Origin: Alphaproteobacteria bacterium
GTDB lineage: Bacteria; Myxococcota_A; UBA796; GCA-2862545
Direction: 5' to 3'
DNA length: 64,000 nucleotides
Assembly: GCA_020632925.1 (NCBI GenBank)
Contig: JACKER010000026.1
Location: 1 to 64,000 of the forward strand
Position numbers and translations under genes: made by a program. This document shows positions 26,312 through 35,186 of this stretch, piece by piece (the stretch's first letter is position 1; each line of letters opens with the position of its first letter). Below the pieces are notes generated by a model that worked only from the letters and a program-made list of their open reading frames with translations, did no database searches and had not been told where the DNA came from.

Positions 26312-28723
26312 GTGTCGGGGTCCGAGCTCTACTGGCAGGTGATGGAGCGGCTGGTGGCCGACGAGACCGTGGGCGATGCCGGGCCGCTGGTGGCCGCCGC
26401 CCTCGATGGGCCCGAGGCCCTCTCGTCCGCTCTGGACCACCCCTTGCCCCTGCGGTCTGCAGAAGCACGTCCCGAGCGCGCCCGCCCGCCAGAGGTCTGG
26501 CTCCGCCAGGTCTCCCTGCGCGCCTTCCGCGGTATCGGACCCGAGGTCGCGCTCGACCTGTCGCCCGAACCCGGGCTGGTCCTGATCGTCGGTCGGAACG
26601 GGTCCGGCAAGTCCAGCCTCGCCGAGGGGCTCGAGGTGCTCCTGACCGGCAACGCCCACCGCCTCCACGGGCTCTCGGCCGACTGGAAGGACGGCTGGAG
26701 GAACCTGCACCACCCCGAGCCGCCGCGCGTCGAGGCCCAGGTCGCCGTCGAAGGGAAGGGGGCGGCGACGCTCCGACGCACCTGGGACGATGGCGCCAAG
26801 CTCGATGGCGGGCGCGTCGAGGCGCGCGTCGGTGGTCGGCCCACCACGCTCGACGAGCTCGGTTGGCGCGAGGCGCTCGTCACCTGGCGGCCCTTCCTCG
26901 GCGCCGGCGAGCTCGTGCGAAGCCTCGACAAGGGGCCTTCGCAGGTCTTCGACGCGCTCCAGGGCATCCTCGGGCTGCAGGAGCTGACCGAGGCCGGCAA
27001 GCTGCTGGGCGAGGTCCGCAAGGACGCCAAGCGCAAGGTCGACGAGTTGAAGCAGGCGCGAGCGACCCTCGTCGAGCGCGCGTCCGTCGTCGACGATCCG
27101 CGAGCGGCCGAGGTCGTGCGGCTGCTGAAGGCCCGCCGGGTCGATCTGGACGCCCTACAGGCCCTCATCACCGAGGCGCCGCAGGACCCCGAGCTGGCGT
27201 CCGAGCTGGCGGTGCTGGGGTTGTCGCTCCCCACCGAGGAGCGCGTGCTGGCGGCCGTTGGCGCCGTGCGTGACGCCGCCGCCGCGGTCGAGGCCTGCCG
27301 CGACACGCTGGCCGACCAGGAGAGGCGCGCCGCGGAGGTGCTGCGCGCGGCCCTCGCCTGGCACGAGGGTGCGGTGGATCCCGTGTGCCCGACGTGCCGC
27401 GTCACGCCGCTCGACGAGGGCTGGCGCGAGCGGGCCGAGCGCTGGCGGCAGGAGCACGAACAGGCGTCCCGGCTCGCCTCGGATGCGGCGCGAGCGCTGA
27501 GCCGCGCGGAGGGTGAGGCGCGGTCGCTGATCGTCGCCGTCCCCGACGCGATCGTCGGCGGGAGCGACCCGGAGCTGGAGGAGACCTGGCGGGCGCAGGC
27601 CGCGGGGGCGCTGCTCGGAGGAACGGCGTTGGCCGACCACCTGGAGCGGATGTGGCCCGAGCTCGCGGTCCGGCTGCTCGAGCGCCGACGCCGGGCGGAA
27701 GAGCGGGTGCGGTCCCGCGACGAGGGCTTCCGTCCGCTCGCGCTCGCCGTCGCCGCCCACGTCGAGCAGGCGCTAGCGACCGAGGGCCTCCCGGACCGGA
27801 TGAAGCGCCTCGACGACGCCAGGCGCTGGCTGGAGGGTGCCGAGAAGGAGCTGCGGGACGAGCGCTTCGAGCCGCTCGCCAAGCGGGCCTGTGAGATCTG
27901 GAGCGAGCTGCGCCAGGGGAGCCACGTGGAGCTCGCGAGGGTCTCGCTCGTCGGCAACGCCACCCGGCGGCGCGTCGAGCTCGCAGTCAGCGTGGATGGC
28001 GCCGAGGGCGTGGCGCTCGGCGTGATGAGCCAGGGCGAGGTGGGCGCGCTCGCGCTGTCGCTCTTCCTCCCGCGACTGACGCTCCCCGACAGCCCCTTCC
28101 GCTTCCTGGTGGTGGACGACCCCGTGCAGGCGATGGATCCGTACAAGGTCGACGGCCTGGCGCGCGTGCTCGCCGAGGTGGCCCGGACGCGCCAGGTGGT
28201 GGTGCTCACGCACGATCCGCGCCTGGCGGAGGCCGTGAGGCGGGCGCGGATCCCGGCCAGGGTCCTCGAGGTCCAGCGACGTCCGGGCTCGGTCGTCGAG
28301 CTGCGCGAGGCGCTCGATCCCGTCACGCAGCACCTGCGGGACGCCGGCCAGGTCATGCGGAACGCGCCCGATCTCGGCGCGAAGGTGGTCGAGCGCGTCG
28401 TTCCCGGCCTGTGCCGATCGGCCGTCGAAGCGCGCCTCGTGGGGCTGGTGCGCCAACGGATGCTGGCGGCCGGGCGCCCGTACGCGGAGGTCGAGGACGC
28501 GATCGAGGCGTGCGCCTCGACCCACGAGCTGGCGGCCCTCGCCCTCTACGACGACGCACGGCGCGGCGGCGACGTGTTGTCCACGCTGAACAACCGGCAC
28601 GGGCGCTGGGCGGGCGACCTGCTCCAGGCCCTCAAGCGCGGCGCCCACCACCCCGTGAGCCGGCTCGAGCCCCTCGTCGACGACACCTGGCGGCTCGTCC
28701 GCGCCCTGGAGGGTCGTCCGTGA
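26312..28723 (+). CDS. Rad50/SMC-like zinc-hook ATPase, putative defence
   Basis: An 803-residue ABC-type ATPase. Walker A GRNGSGKS is at 94-101 after about 60 N-terminal residues not seen in Rad50. Coiled-coil-forming segments lie at about 230-350 and 370-400, flanking a zinc hook CPTC (359-362). A second coiled region follows (about 450-530), then the signature MSQGEVGAL (572-580), Walker B FLVVDD (598-603) and H-loop histidine 634 (VVVLTHD). A helical C-terminal domain (about 680-803) carries conserved-looking LALYDDARRGGDVLSTLNNRHGRWA. Such ATPases sense DNA ends or unusual DNA in repair and in phage defence (RloC, Wadjet-like and others). RloC also combines a zinc hook and ATPase, but I do not see its anticodon-nuclease triad clearly. 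It overlaps the next gene by 4 bases. Confidence 0.85.
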   Translation: MSGSELYWQVMERLVADETVGDAGPLVAAALDGPEALSSALDHPLPLRSAEARPERARPPEVWLRQVSLRAFRGIGPEVALDLSPEPGLVLIVGRNGSGKSSLAEGLEVLLTGNAHRLHGLSADWKDGWRNLHHPEPPRVEAQVAVEGKGAATLRRTWDDGAKLDGGRVEARVGGRPTTLDELGWREALVTWRPFLGAGELVRSLDKGPSQVFDALQGILGLQELTEAGKLLGEVRKDAKRKVDELKQARATLVERASVVDDPRAAEVVRLLKARRVDLDALQALITEAPQDPELASELAVLGLSLPTEERVLAAVGAVRDAAAAVEACRDTLADQERRAAEVLRAALAWHEGAVDPVCPTCRVTPLDEGWRERAERWRQEHEQASRLASDAARALSRAEGEARSLIVAVPDAIVGGSDPELEETWRAQAAGALLGGTALADHLERMWPELAVRLLERRRRAEERVRSRDEGFRPLALAVAAHVEQALATEGLPDRMKRLDDARRWLEGAEKELRDERFEPLAKRACEIWSELRQGSHVELARVSLVGNATRRRVELAVSVDGAEGVALGVMSQGEVGALALSLFLPRLTLPDSPFRFLVVDDPVQAMDPYKVDGLARVLAEVARTRQVVVLTHDPRLAEAVRRARIPARVLEVQRRPGSVVELREALDPVTQHLRDAGQVMRNAPDLGAKVVERVVPGLCRSAVEARLVGLVRQRMLAAGRPYAEVEDAIEACASTHELAALALYDDARRGGDVLSTLNNRHGRWAGDLLQALKRGAHHPVSRLEPLVDDTWRLVRALEGRP

Positions 28724-29058
28724 GCCCCGCGGAGCTCGCCGCGGCCGCGCGTGAGGTCCTGCTCCACCCGGGCGCCGAGGGTTGGTGGAGCCGGGCGGGC
28801 GTGCTCCTCGCGCGTCAGGCCCTCGAGCGGGAGCTGGCGCGCCGGCTCATCGCCAAGGGCGGCACCACCGAGGCCACGTTCACCGCCCAGCTCCTGGTCC
28901 TCCCCGACCTGCTCGGCGACGAGCGGCTCGCCGGGGACGTGGCGTGGGCCTGGGCCGCGCTGTCCGACGCGAGCCACCACCACGGGTACGAGCTGCCGCC
29001 GACCGAGGGCGAGGTGCGGCGGTGGCTCGACGTCGTGGACCGCTTCGTCGCCGCGTGA
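28720..29058 (+). CDS. small helical partner of the zinc-hook ATPase, HEPN-like
   Basis: A 112-residue protein translated from a GTG that overlaps the ATPase stop (GTGA). It appears to be all-helical: AAREVLL, then WWSRAGVLLARQALERELARRLIAKG, then a helix with WAWAALSDASHHHGYELPPTEGEVRRWLDVVDRF. The combination of an early A-R-Q-A-L-E-R-E helix and a late S-x-x-S-H-H-H-x-Y-E-L-P-P segment recalls small HEPN-type proteins, many of which are RNases or toxin components. The R-x4-6-H catalytic motif is not cleanly present, so this is tentative. The strict coupling suggests a complex with the ATPase. Confidence 0.7.
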   Translation: MSPAELAAAAREVLLHPGAEGWWSRAGVLLARQALERELARRLIAKGGTTEATFTAQLLVLPDLLGDERLAGDVAWAWAALSDASHHHGYELPPTEGEVRRWLDVVDRFVAA

Positions 29059-29060
29059 CC

Positions 29061-30047
29061 TCACCCGTTCGGCGAGGCGAAGGTGAGCACTACGCTCCCC
29101 CGCTTGCGGTGCGTGTCCACCCGCGCGTGCGCCTCGGCCCCGCGCTCCCAGGGCAGCACGACGTCGACCACCGGCCGAAGCTCGCCCGCTTCGAGCCACT
29201 GCACCAGGCGCCGCGTGTAGTCCGGGTTCTCGTCGGAGACGCCGAACACCACCCGCTGCCGACTGGTGAGGTTCGCCCACACGCCCGCCAGCATCTGGGG
29301 CAGCCCCGCCGCCACCAGGCCGATCCGCCCCGTGGGCGTGGCCAGCCCCCGCACCGCCGCCACCGGCGCGCGCCCCACCGTGTCCAGCACCACATCCCAC
29401 CGCTCGTCGCCCGCGAAGACGTCGGTCTCGTCGTACGCGATGACCCGCTCGGCCCCGATGCCCAGCACCCGCTCGGCGCTCGCCGCGCTGCACACGCCGG
29501 TCACCCGAGCCCCGAGGAGGCGCGCCACCTGGACCAGCGCCACCCCCACCGCGCCCGAGGCCCCGATCACCAGGACCCGCTCACCAGGCCGCACCGCGAG
29601 CTTCGCCTCGAGGTAGGTCAGCGCCGTGTTGCCGCCGAACGGCAGCGTGGCCGCGTCCTCGAAGGAGACCGTGTCCGGCAGCCGCACCAGGCAGTGATCG
29701 ACCGACACCACACACCGCTCGGCGTGCGCCCCCATCCGCATCCCGGTCATGCCGACCACCCGGTCGCCCACCGCCAGCTCCGTGACCGCCGATCCGCACG
29801 CCACCACCACCCCCGCCACGTCCACGCCGAGGACCCGGTTCCGGGGCCGCGACCAGCCGGCCACCAACCGCCCGAGGAGGGCCATGCCGTCCGGGAAGTC
29901 CCGCTGGCGCAGCCGGGCGTCGCCTGAGTTCACCGCCGTCGCACGTTGCTGCACGACGACCTCGCGCGGGCCCGGCACGGGATCGGCGACCACGCCCACC
30001 GTGATCACGTCAGGTGCACCGTACTGATCGAGGACCAACGCGCGCAT
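29061..30047 (-). CDS. zinc-type/quinone-reductase-like MDR oxidoreductase
   Basis: A 328-residue medium-chain dehydrogenase/reductase. It has the GroES-like N-terminal domain (PREVVVQQRATAVNSGDARLR, VLGVDVAGVVVACG) and the NADP(H)-binding Rossmann motif (VLVIGASGAVGVALVQVARLLGA). It lacks the structural-zinc cysteines, as quinone reductase-type members do. Substrate unknown. The ATG at 30047 follows a strong ribosome-binding site (AGGAGG). It is divergent from the LysR gene, the usual layout for a LysR protein and its target. Confidence 0.85.
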   Translation of the reverse strand: MRALVLDQYGAPDVITVGVVADPVPGPREVVVQQRATAVNSGDARLRQRDFPDGMALLGRLVAGWSRPRNRVLGVDVAGVVVACGSAVTELAVGDRVVGMTGMRMGAHAERCVVSVDHCLVRLPDTVSFEDAATLPFGGNTALTYLEAKLAVRPGERVLVIGASGAVGVALVQVARLLGARVTGVCSAASAERVLGIGAERVIAYDETDVFAGDERWDVVLDTVGRAPVAAVRGLATPTGRIGLVAAGLPQMLAGVWANLTSRQRVVFGVSDENPDYTRRLVQWLEAGELRPVVDVVLPWERGAEAHARVDTHRKRGSVVLTFASPNG

Positions 30048-30133
30048 CGAACACCTCCTGGCCTCCTTCGTAGGCCGGCCGCGGAGGGCTGGGAATGGGC
30101 GGCGATGTGCGCGGGCCGTGCAAGAATGCACGC

Positions 30134-31030
30134 ATGGACTGGGACGACCTCCGCTACGTGCTCGCGTTGAGCCGTGGCCGCACGCTCGCGCGGGCCGCGC
30201 AGACCCTCGGCGTCACGCACACCACCGTCGGTCGGCGGCTGCGGAGCATCGAGCAGGGGCTCGGCGTGCGCCTGTTCGATCGCACGCCGGAGGGCTTCCT
30301 GCCGACCCCCGCGGGCCAGGACCTGACCGCGGCGGCCGAGGGGATCGAGGGGGAGGTACTGGCCGCCGAGGCGCGGGTGCTCGGCCGGGACAGCGAGCTG
30401 CGCGGACCTCTCCGCGTCGCGACGATGGACATGCTGTACTGCGGCTTCCAGGACCTGTTCGCCTCCTTCGTCCAGCGGTACCCGAACGTGGAGCTCACGG
30501 TCACCACGTCGCTCGACCACGTGTCGCTCACCCGACGGGAGGCCGACGTGGCCCTGCGGATGACGCGGACACCCCCCGAGGAGCTCGTGGGACGCAGGGT
30601 CGGCCAGGTGCAGTTCGCCGTCTACGCGGCCGCGTCGCTGGTGGCGTCGGTTGGGCCCGACGCGCCGTTGGGGGACTACCCGTGGATCGGGTGGGATCAG
30701 CGCCTCGACCACCGCTGGTTCGACGCCTGGCTCGCCGACCACGCGCCGGGTGCGTGTGTGGCGATCCGCTTCGACGACAGCGGACGCGCCCGAGAGAAGG
30801 CCGTGAGGGACGGTCTCGGCGTGCACTTCATGGCCTGCTTCGAAGGGGACGCGCTGCCCGGCGTGGTGCGGGTCAGCCCGATCCTCGAGCCCTTCGCCTA
30901 CGACCTGTGGCTGCTGACGCTGGGCGACCTGCGGAGCACGAGCCGTGTGCGGGCCTTCCTCGACCACATGGTCCAGGGGTTCGCGGCGTGCCAGGAACGA
31001 CTGGCCGGATCGCCCGACACGCGGTCGTAG
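30134..31030 (+). CDS. LysR family transcriptional regulator
   Basis: A 298-residue LysR protein. The N-terminal winged helix-turn-helix is MDWDDLRYVLALSRGRTLARA, then QTLGVTHTTVGRRLRSIEQGLGVRLFDRTPEGFLPT. The effector domain (about 90-290) is shaped like the LysR substrate-binding fold. ATG 30134 starts the protein at the family-typical position; an in-frame start at 30095 adds 13 unlikely residues. The divergent oxidoreductase at 29061-30047 is its likely target, with both promoters in 30048-30133. Confidence 0.9.
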   Translation: MDWDDLRYVLALSRGRTLARAAQTLGVTHTTVGRRLRSIEQGLGVRLFDRTPEGFLPTPAGQDLTAAAEGIEGEVLAAEARVLGRDSELRGPLRVATMDMLYCGFQDLFASFVQRYPNVELTVTTSLDHVSLTRREADVALRMTRTPPEELVGRRVGQVQFAVYAAASLVASVGPDAPLGDYPWIGWDQRLDHRWFDAWLADHAPGACVAIRFDDSGRAREKAVRDGLGVHFMACFEGDALPGVVRVSPILEPFAYDLWLLTLGDLRSTSRVRAFLDHMVQGFAACQERLAGSPDTRS

Positions 31031-31060
31031 GTGGCGTGGATCCGTGTAGCGATGTATTAG

Positions 31061-31080
31061 CGTAGTGGTACATCACTACG
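31061..31080. promoter_or_regulatory. inverted repeat upstream of trpR, candidate operator
   Basis: CGTAGTG and CACTACG form a 7-base inverted repeat around a GTACAT centre, ending 13 bases before the trpR start. TrpR proteins bind short palindromes in the promoters of trp operons and of their own gene. The half-site here differs from the enterobacterial CTAGT, so autoregulation of this trpR-led operon is a reasonable inference but unproven. The surrounding 31040-31075 is locally AT-rich and may hold the promoter. Confidence 0.55.
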
Positions 31081-31093
31081 GACGCGATCGCCC

Positions 31094-31378
31094 ATGGCCG
31101 ACCCCACGCTCCCCGAAGACCTGCTGAAGGTCCTCGCCGACACCACCGACCCCGCCGAGCTCGCCACGTTGCTCTCCGACCTGCTCACGCCGGCGGAGAT
31201 CGTGGCCCTCGCCGAGCGCTGGCAGATCGTGCGCCTGCTGAACCAGGGCATGCCCCAGCGGGCCGTCGCCGAGGAGCTGCAGTGCTCGGTCACGACGGTG
31301 TCCCGCGGCGCGCGCCAGCTGCGGTACGGCACGGGCGCCCTCGCGCGCGCCTTCGCCCGGATCGACGGGGAGGGCTGA
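31094..31378 (+). CDS. trpR: Trp repressor family protein
   Basis: A 94-residue TrpR-type repressor: DLLTPAEIVALAERWQIVRLL, then the helix-turn-helix QRAVAEELQCSVTTVSRGARQL and RYGTGALARAF. TrpR binds tryptophan as co-repressor and shuts off trp transcription. Being the first gene of the trp operon, with the trpE ATG overlapping its stop (TGATG), fits feedback control of the whole cluster. The sequence is somewhat intermediate between TrpR and the YerC/YecD relatives, but the genomic place favours a tryptophan role. Confidence 0.85.
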   Translation: MADPTLPEDLLKVLADTTDPAELATLLSDLLTPAEIVALAERWQIVRLLNQGMPQRAVAEELQCSVTTVSRGARQLRYGTGALARAFARIDGEG

Positions 31379-32871
31379 TGCGCGTCCACCCCGAGCTCCC
31401 CGCCGTCCTGGCCTACGACGGCGACGCCACGCACGTCGCGCTCTCGGTCACGCTCCTGGCCGACACGCACACCCCCATCTCCCTGTTCCGCACGCTGGCC
31501 GACCGGGAAGGGGACACCTTCCTCTTCGAGAGCGTGACCGGCGGCGAGATCAACGGCCGCTGGTCCTTCCTCGGCCTCGACGTGCGCGGCCGCCTGCTGC
31601 TCGACCACGGCACCGCCACCCTCGAGCGCCGCGGCCGTGCGCCCGAGTCCATGCCGTACGACGACCCCCTCGAGGCGCTGCGTGCCCACCTCTGGACCGT
31701 CTGGAACCCCTCGCCGGTGCCGCGGCACCCGGCGGGCCTCGTCGGCTGCCTCGGGTTCGACGCCGTCGCTCGCTTCGAGCGCAAGATCCGCCTCGCCGCC
31801 GGCCGCGGGCTCGGCGCACCCGAGGGGGCGTTCCTGCTGGTGGATACGGTCGCTGCCTATGACCACGTGAGTCGATGGCTCACGCTGATCCTGCACGTAC
31901 CGCTGGCCGGCGACCGGGCCGTGGCCTACCAGGCGGGCGCGGAGCGGCTGCTGGCGCTCGTGGGTCGCTTCGCCACCGCGAGGCTCGCGCCCGAGGCCCC
32001 GTGGGTCGTGCCGGCCGCGCCCGAGCTGCCCGTCGAGGTCGTCGCCAACCGGACCGACGAGGACCTGGCGGACGCCGTCTCCCGAGCCCGCGCGGCCATC
32101 GAGGCGGGCGAGGTGTTCCAGGTGGTGCCGAGCCTGCGGCTGTCCGCGAAGGTGCGCGTGGACGCGCTCACGCTCTACCGCTCGCTGCGCGCGGTCGACC
32201 CGAGCCCGTACATGTTCCTGCTGCGCGCGGGCCCGCTCACGCTCGTGGGCGCCTCCCCCGAGGTGCTCGTGCGGCTCGAGGGCGACGAGCTCCTGCTCCG
32301 GCCCATCGCGGGCACGCGCCGCCGCGGACGGGACGCCGACGAGGACCGCGCGCTCGCCGCGGAGCTGGCGGCCGACGAGAAGGAGCTGGCCGAGCACCGC
32401 ATGCTCGTCGACCTCGGGCGCAACGACCTCGGGCGCATCGCCGCCACCGGCACCGTGCGCGTCGAGGACCCCGAGCACGTCGAGCGCTACGCCCACGTGA
32501 TGCACGTGGTCTCGGACGTGCGGGCGCGCCTTCAGCCGGGGCTCGACGCCTTCGACGTGCTGCGCGCCTGCTTCCCCGCGGGGACCGTGAGCGGCGCCCC
32601 CAAGGTGCGCGCGGCCTCCCTGCTCTCCGAGCTCGAGCCCGACCGGCGCGGCCCGTACGCGGGGGCCGTGGGCTACTTCGGGGCCGACGGCAGCCTCGAC
32701 ACCTGCATCGCCATCCGCACGATGGTCCTCGACGAGGTCGGCGTGCACGTCCAGGCGGGGGCGGGCGTGGTGTACGACTCGGTGCCCGAGCGCGAGGTCG
32801 CGGAGTGCAAGCACAAGGCGCGCTCGGCGCTGAAGGCGCTGGCCGTGGCGCTCGAGCGGGGTGCCCCGTGA
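31378..32871 (+). CDS. trpE: anthranilate synthase component I
   Basis: A 497-residue TrpE, normal length, converting chorismate and the ammonia supplied by TrpG to anthranilate. The N-terminal domain has the feedback-site-like FLFESVTGGEINGRWSFLG. The chorismate-binding domain (about 230-490) has AGEVFQVVPSLRL, RPIAGTRRRG, ELAEHRMLVDLGRNDLGRI and ACFPAGTVSGAPKVRA, all hallmarks. The ATG shares one base with the trpR stop. It overlaps trpG by 4 bases (GTGA). Confidence 0.97.
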   Translation: MRVHPELPAVLAYDGDATHVALSVTLLADTHTPISLFRTLADREGDTFLFESVTGGEINGRWSFLGLDVRGRLLLDHGTATLERRGRAPESMPYDDPLEALRAHLWTVWNPSPVPRHPAGLVGCLGFDAVARFERKIRLAAGRGLGAPEGAFLLVDTVAAYDHVSRWLTLILHVPLAGDRAVAYQAGAERLLALVGRFATARLAPEAPWVVPAAPELPVEVVANRTDEDLADAVSRARAAIEAGEVFQVVPSLRLSAKVRVDALTLYRSLRAVDPSPYMFLLRAGPLTLVGASPEVLVRLEGDELLLRPIAGTRRRGRDADEDRALAAELAADEKELAEHRMLVDLGRNDLGRIAATGTVRVEDPEHVERYAHVMHVVSDVRARLQPGLDAFDVLRACFPAGTVSGAPKVRAASLLSELEPDRRGPYAGAVGYFGADGSLDTCIAIRTMVLDEVGVHVQAGAGVVYDSVPEREVAECKHKARSALKALAVALERGAP

Positions 32872-33443
32872 ACGTCGTGCTCGTCGACAACTACGACAGC
32901 TTCACGCACAACCTCGTGCAGCACCTGCGCACCCTCGACGCCACGGTCACCGTCGTGCGCAACGACGCCGTGGACCTCGACGGCCTGCGCGCCCTGGCGC
33001 CCACGCACGTGGTGCTCTCGCCGGGCCCGGGCCGCCCCGAGGTGCGCGAGGACTTCGGGGTGTGCGGCGACGTGATCGACGCGCTCGTGGACGTGCCCGT
33101 GCTCGGTGTGTGCCTCGGCCACCAGGGCATCGGCTGGCGCCTCGGGGGGCGTGTGGTCCGCGCGCCGAGCATCGTGCACGGCAAGACCGACCGCGTGGCG
33201 CACGACGGGACCGGGCTGTTCGCGGGCCTGCCCGATCCGCTCACGGTCATGCGGTACCACTCGCTGGTCATCGAGCGCAGCAGCGTGCCCGACGGCCTCC
33301 GCGTGACCGCCACCAACGGCGAGGGGCTGGTGATGGCGGTGGCGCACGTCGACCGCCCGCTGTTCGGGGTGCAGTTCCATCCCGAGAGCATCGGGACGCC
33401 CGACGGGCTGGGGTTGCTCCGGAACTTCCTGGAGATCACGTGA
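32868..33443 (+). CDS. trpG: anthranilate synthase component II (glutamine amidotransferase)
   Basis: A 191-residue class I glutamine amidotransferase: VDNYDSFTHNLVQHL, the oxyanion-hole LSPGPGRPEV, the nucleophile cysteine in VLGVCLGHQGIG, and the His-Glu pair in GVQFHPESIGTP. It supplies ammonia to TrpE. The GTG start overlaps trpE by 4 bases and its stop overlaps trpD by 4 bases. It is a stand-alone trpG, not fused to trpE or trpD. Confidence 0.96.
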   Translation: MNVVLVDNYDSFTHNLVQHLRTLDATVTVVRNDAVDLDGLRALAPTHVVLSPGPGRPEVREDFGVCGDVIDALVDVPVLGVCLGHQGIGWRLGGRVVRAPSIVHGKTDRVAHDGTGLFAGLPDPLTVMRYHSLVIERSSVPDGLRVTATNGEGLVMAVAHVDRPLFGVQFHPESIGTPDGLGLLRNFLEIT

Positions 33444-34432
33444 TCGATCACCGCCCGCTGCTGCGCGATCTGCTGCGCGAGGAGGCGCTCGACGCCGAGG
33501 CGCTGATCGGCGCGCTCGTGTCCGGCGAGCTGTCGGAGGGCGCGTCCGCCGGGCTGCTCACGGCGCTCCAGGCCCGCGGTGTGGACGGCGACGAGCTCGC
33601 GTCCCTGGCGCGCGCGCTCTCGGCCCGCGCGGTCGCGGTCCCGGCGGTCGGAGGGCCGCTGCTCGACACCTGCGGCACCGGTGGCAGCGGGCTCGACACC
33701 GCGAACACGAGCACGGTGGCGGCCCTGGTGCTCGCCGGCCTCGGGGTCCGCGTGGCCAAGCACGGGAACCGGGCGAGCTCGGGGCGCTGCGGCAGCGCGG
33801 ACCTGCTGGATGCGCTCGGCGTGCCGCTGGCGACCGCACCCGAGGCCGTGGGCGAGGTGCTGGACCGCGCGGGCATGGTGTTCCTGTTCGCGCCCGCCTT
33901 CCACCCCGCCGTGCGGCACGTCGGACCCGCGAGGCGTGCGCTCGGCGTGCCGACCGTGTTCAACCTGCTCGGCCCGCTGTGCAACCCCGCGCGGCCTGAC
34001 GTGCAGGTGCTCGGGGTGTCCCGCCCGGAGCACGGACCGCTGATGGCCGCGGCACTGGCGGCGCTCGGGCGCCGGGCGGTGGTGGTCCACGGCGAGGACG
34101 GGCTCGACGAGGTCACGCTGTGCGGTCCGACGCGGACCTGGACGGTCTCGGACGCCGCGGTGGTCGAAGGACGGATCACGCCGGAGGACCTCGGCCTCCC
34201 GACGCGGCGGCCGGAGGAGCTGCGCGGCGGCGACGTCACAACCAACGTGGCCGTGGCGCGCTCGGTGCTCGCCGGTGCGCCGGGGCCGCACACGGACCTC
34301 GTGCTGGCCAACGTGGCGCTGGCGCTGGGCGGAGACCTCCGGGACGGTGTGGCGCGCGCCCGGGAGGGCCTCACGGGCGGGGCGCGGGTCCTGCGGGCGC
34401 TGGCGGGAGGCGACGATGCTGGCGCTGCGTGA
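33440..34432 (+). CDS. trpD: anthranilate phosphoribosyltransferase
   Basis: A 330-residue TrpD that transfers phosphoribose from PRPP to anthranilate. Motifs: the glycine-rich LLDTCGTGGSGLDTANTST, AKHGNRASSGRCGSADLL, and FAPAFHPAVRHVGPARRALG with FNLLGPLCNPA. The GTG start overlaps the trpG stop. The 3-prime end overlaps the following trpC ATG by 17 bases. Confidence 0.96.
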   Translation: MIDHRPLLRDLLREEALDAEALIGALVSGELSEGASAGLLTALQARGVDGDELASLARALSARAVAVPAVGGPLLDTCGTGGSGLDTANTSTVAALVLAGLGVRVAKHGNRASSGRCGSADLLDALGVPLATAPEAVGEVLDRAGMVFLFAPAFHPAVRHVGPARRALGVPTVFNLLGPLCNPARPDVQVLGVSRPEHGPLMAAALAALGRRAVVVHGEDGLDEVTLCGPTRTWTVSDAAVVEGRITPEDLGLPTRRPEELRGGDVTTNVAVARSVLAGAPGPHTDLVLANVALALGGDLRDGVARAREGLTGGARVLRALAGGDDAGAA

Positions 34433-35186
34433 GCCGCAGGGCGTGCTCGGCGCCATCGTGGCGCGCACGGTGGCCGACCTCGACCGCTCGCCAGCGTCGT
34501 CGCGGACGGCGGACGCACCGAGGGGGCTGCGCGAGGCCCTGCGGCGGCCCGCGGACGCGCCGCGCCACCTGTCGCTGCTGGCGGAGGTCAAGCCCCGGTC
34601 CCCGAGCGCGGGCGACCTGGGCGCGCGGGTCGAGCGCCTGCTCCCCGTCTACGACGAGCGCGCCGCCGCGATCAGCGTCCTGGTCGACGGGCCGCACTTC
34701 GGCGGCAGCTTCGCGCTCCTGTCCGAGGTCCGCGCGGCCGTGCAGCGCCCGGTGCTCGCCAAGGGCTTCTTCGTGGACCCCTCGCAGCTCGACCGCGCCT
34801 GGGCGGCGGGCGCCGACGGCGTGCTGCTGATGGCGGCGCTGCTGCCGCCCGCGAGCCTGGTGTCCATGCTGGCGGCGTGCGAGGAGCGAGGCCTGGACGC
34901 GCTCGTCGAGGCGCACGACGCGACCGAGCTGGCGGAGGTCCTGGACGCCGGCGCCACGCTGGTGGGCGTGAACAGCCGCGACCTGCGCACGCTGACCATC
35001 GATCTGGGCCGCGCCCGCGACCTGCTCGCCACCATCCCCGAGGGCCCGGTGCGCCTCTGCGAGAGCGGTCTGCACACCCGCGCCGACGTCGACGCCGTCC
35101 GCGGCCTGTGCGACGCCGTCCTCGTCGGCACCGCGCTCGTGACGGCCCCCGACCCCCGGGTCGCCGTCGAGGAGCTGGGGCTGTGA
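34416..35186 (+). CDS. trpC: indole-3-glycerol-phosphate synthase
   Basis: A 256-residue TIM-barrel TrpC catalysing ring closure of CdRP to indole-glycerol phosphate. It shows SLLAEVKPRSPSAGDL (the active-site lysine), ISVLVDGPHFGGSF, PVLAKGFFVDPSQL, VGVNSRDLRTLTIDL and RLCESGLHTRADV. It overlaps trpD by 17 bases and trpF by 4. It is a separate protein, not the TrpC-TrpF fusion of enteric bacteria. Confidence 0.95.
   Translation: MLALREPQGVLGAIVARTVADLDRSPASSRTADAPRGLREALRRPADAPRHLSLLAEVKPRSPSAGDLGARVERLLPVYDERAAAISVLVDGPHFGGSFALLSEVRAAVQRPVLAKGFFVDPSQLDRAWAAGADGVLLMAALLPPASLVSMLAACEERGLDALVEAHDATELAEVLDAGATLVGVNSRDLRTLTIDLGRARDLLATIPEGPVRLCESGLHTRADVDAVRGLCDAVLVGTALVTAPDPRVAVEELGL

Noticed and set aside
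26312..28723. Reading the zinc-hook ATPase as RloC
   Set aside because: The zinc hook and ATPase fit, but I could not find the anticodon-nuclease residues in the C-terminal domain, and RloC has no obligatory small partner.
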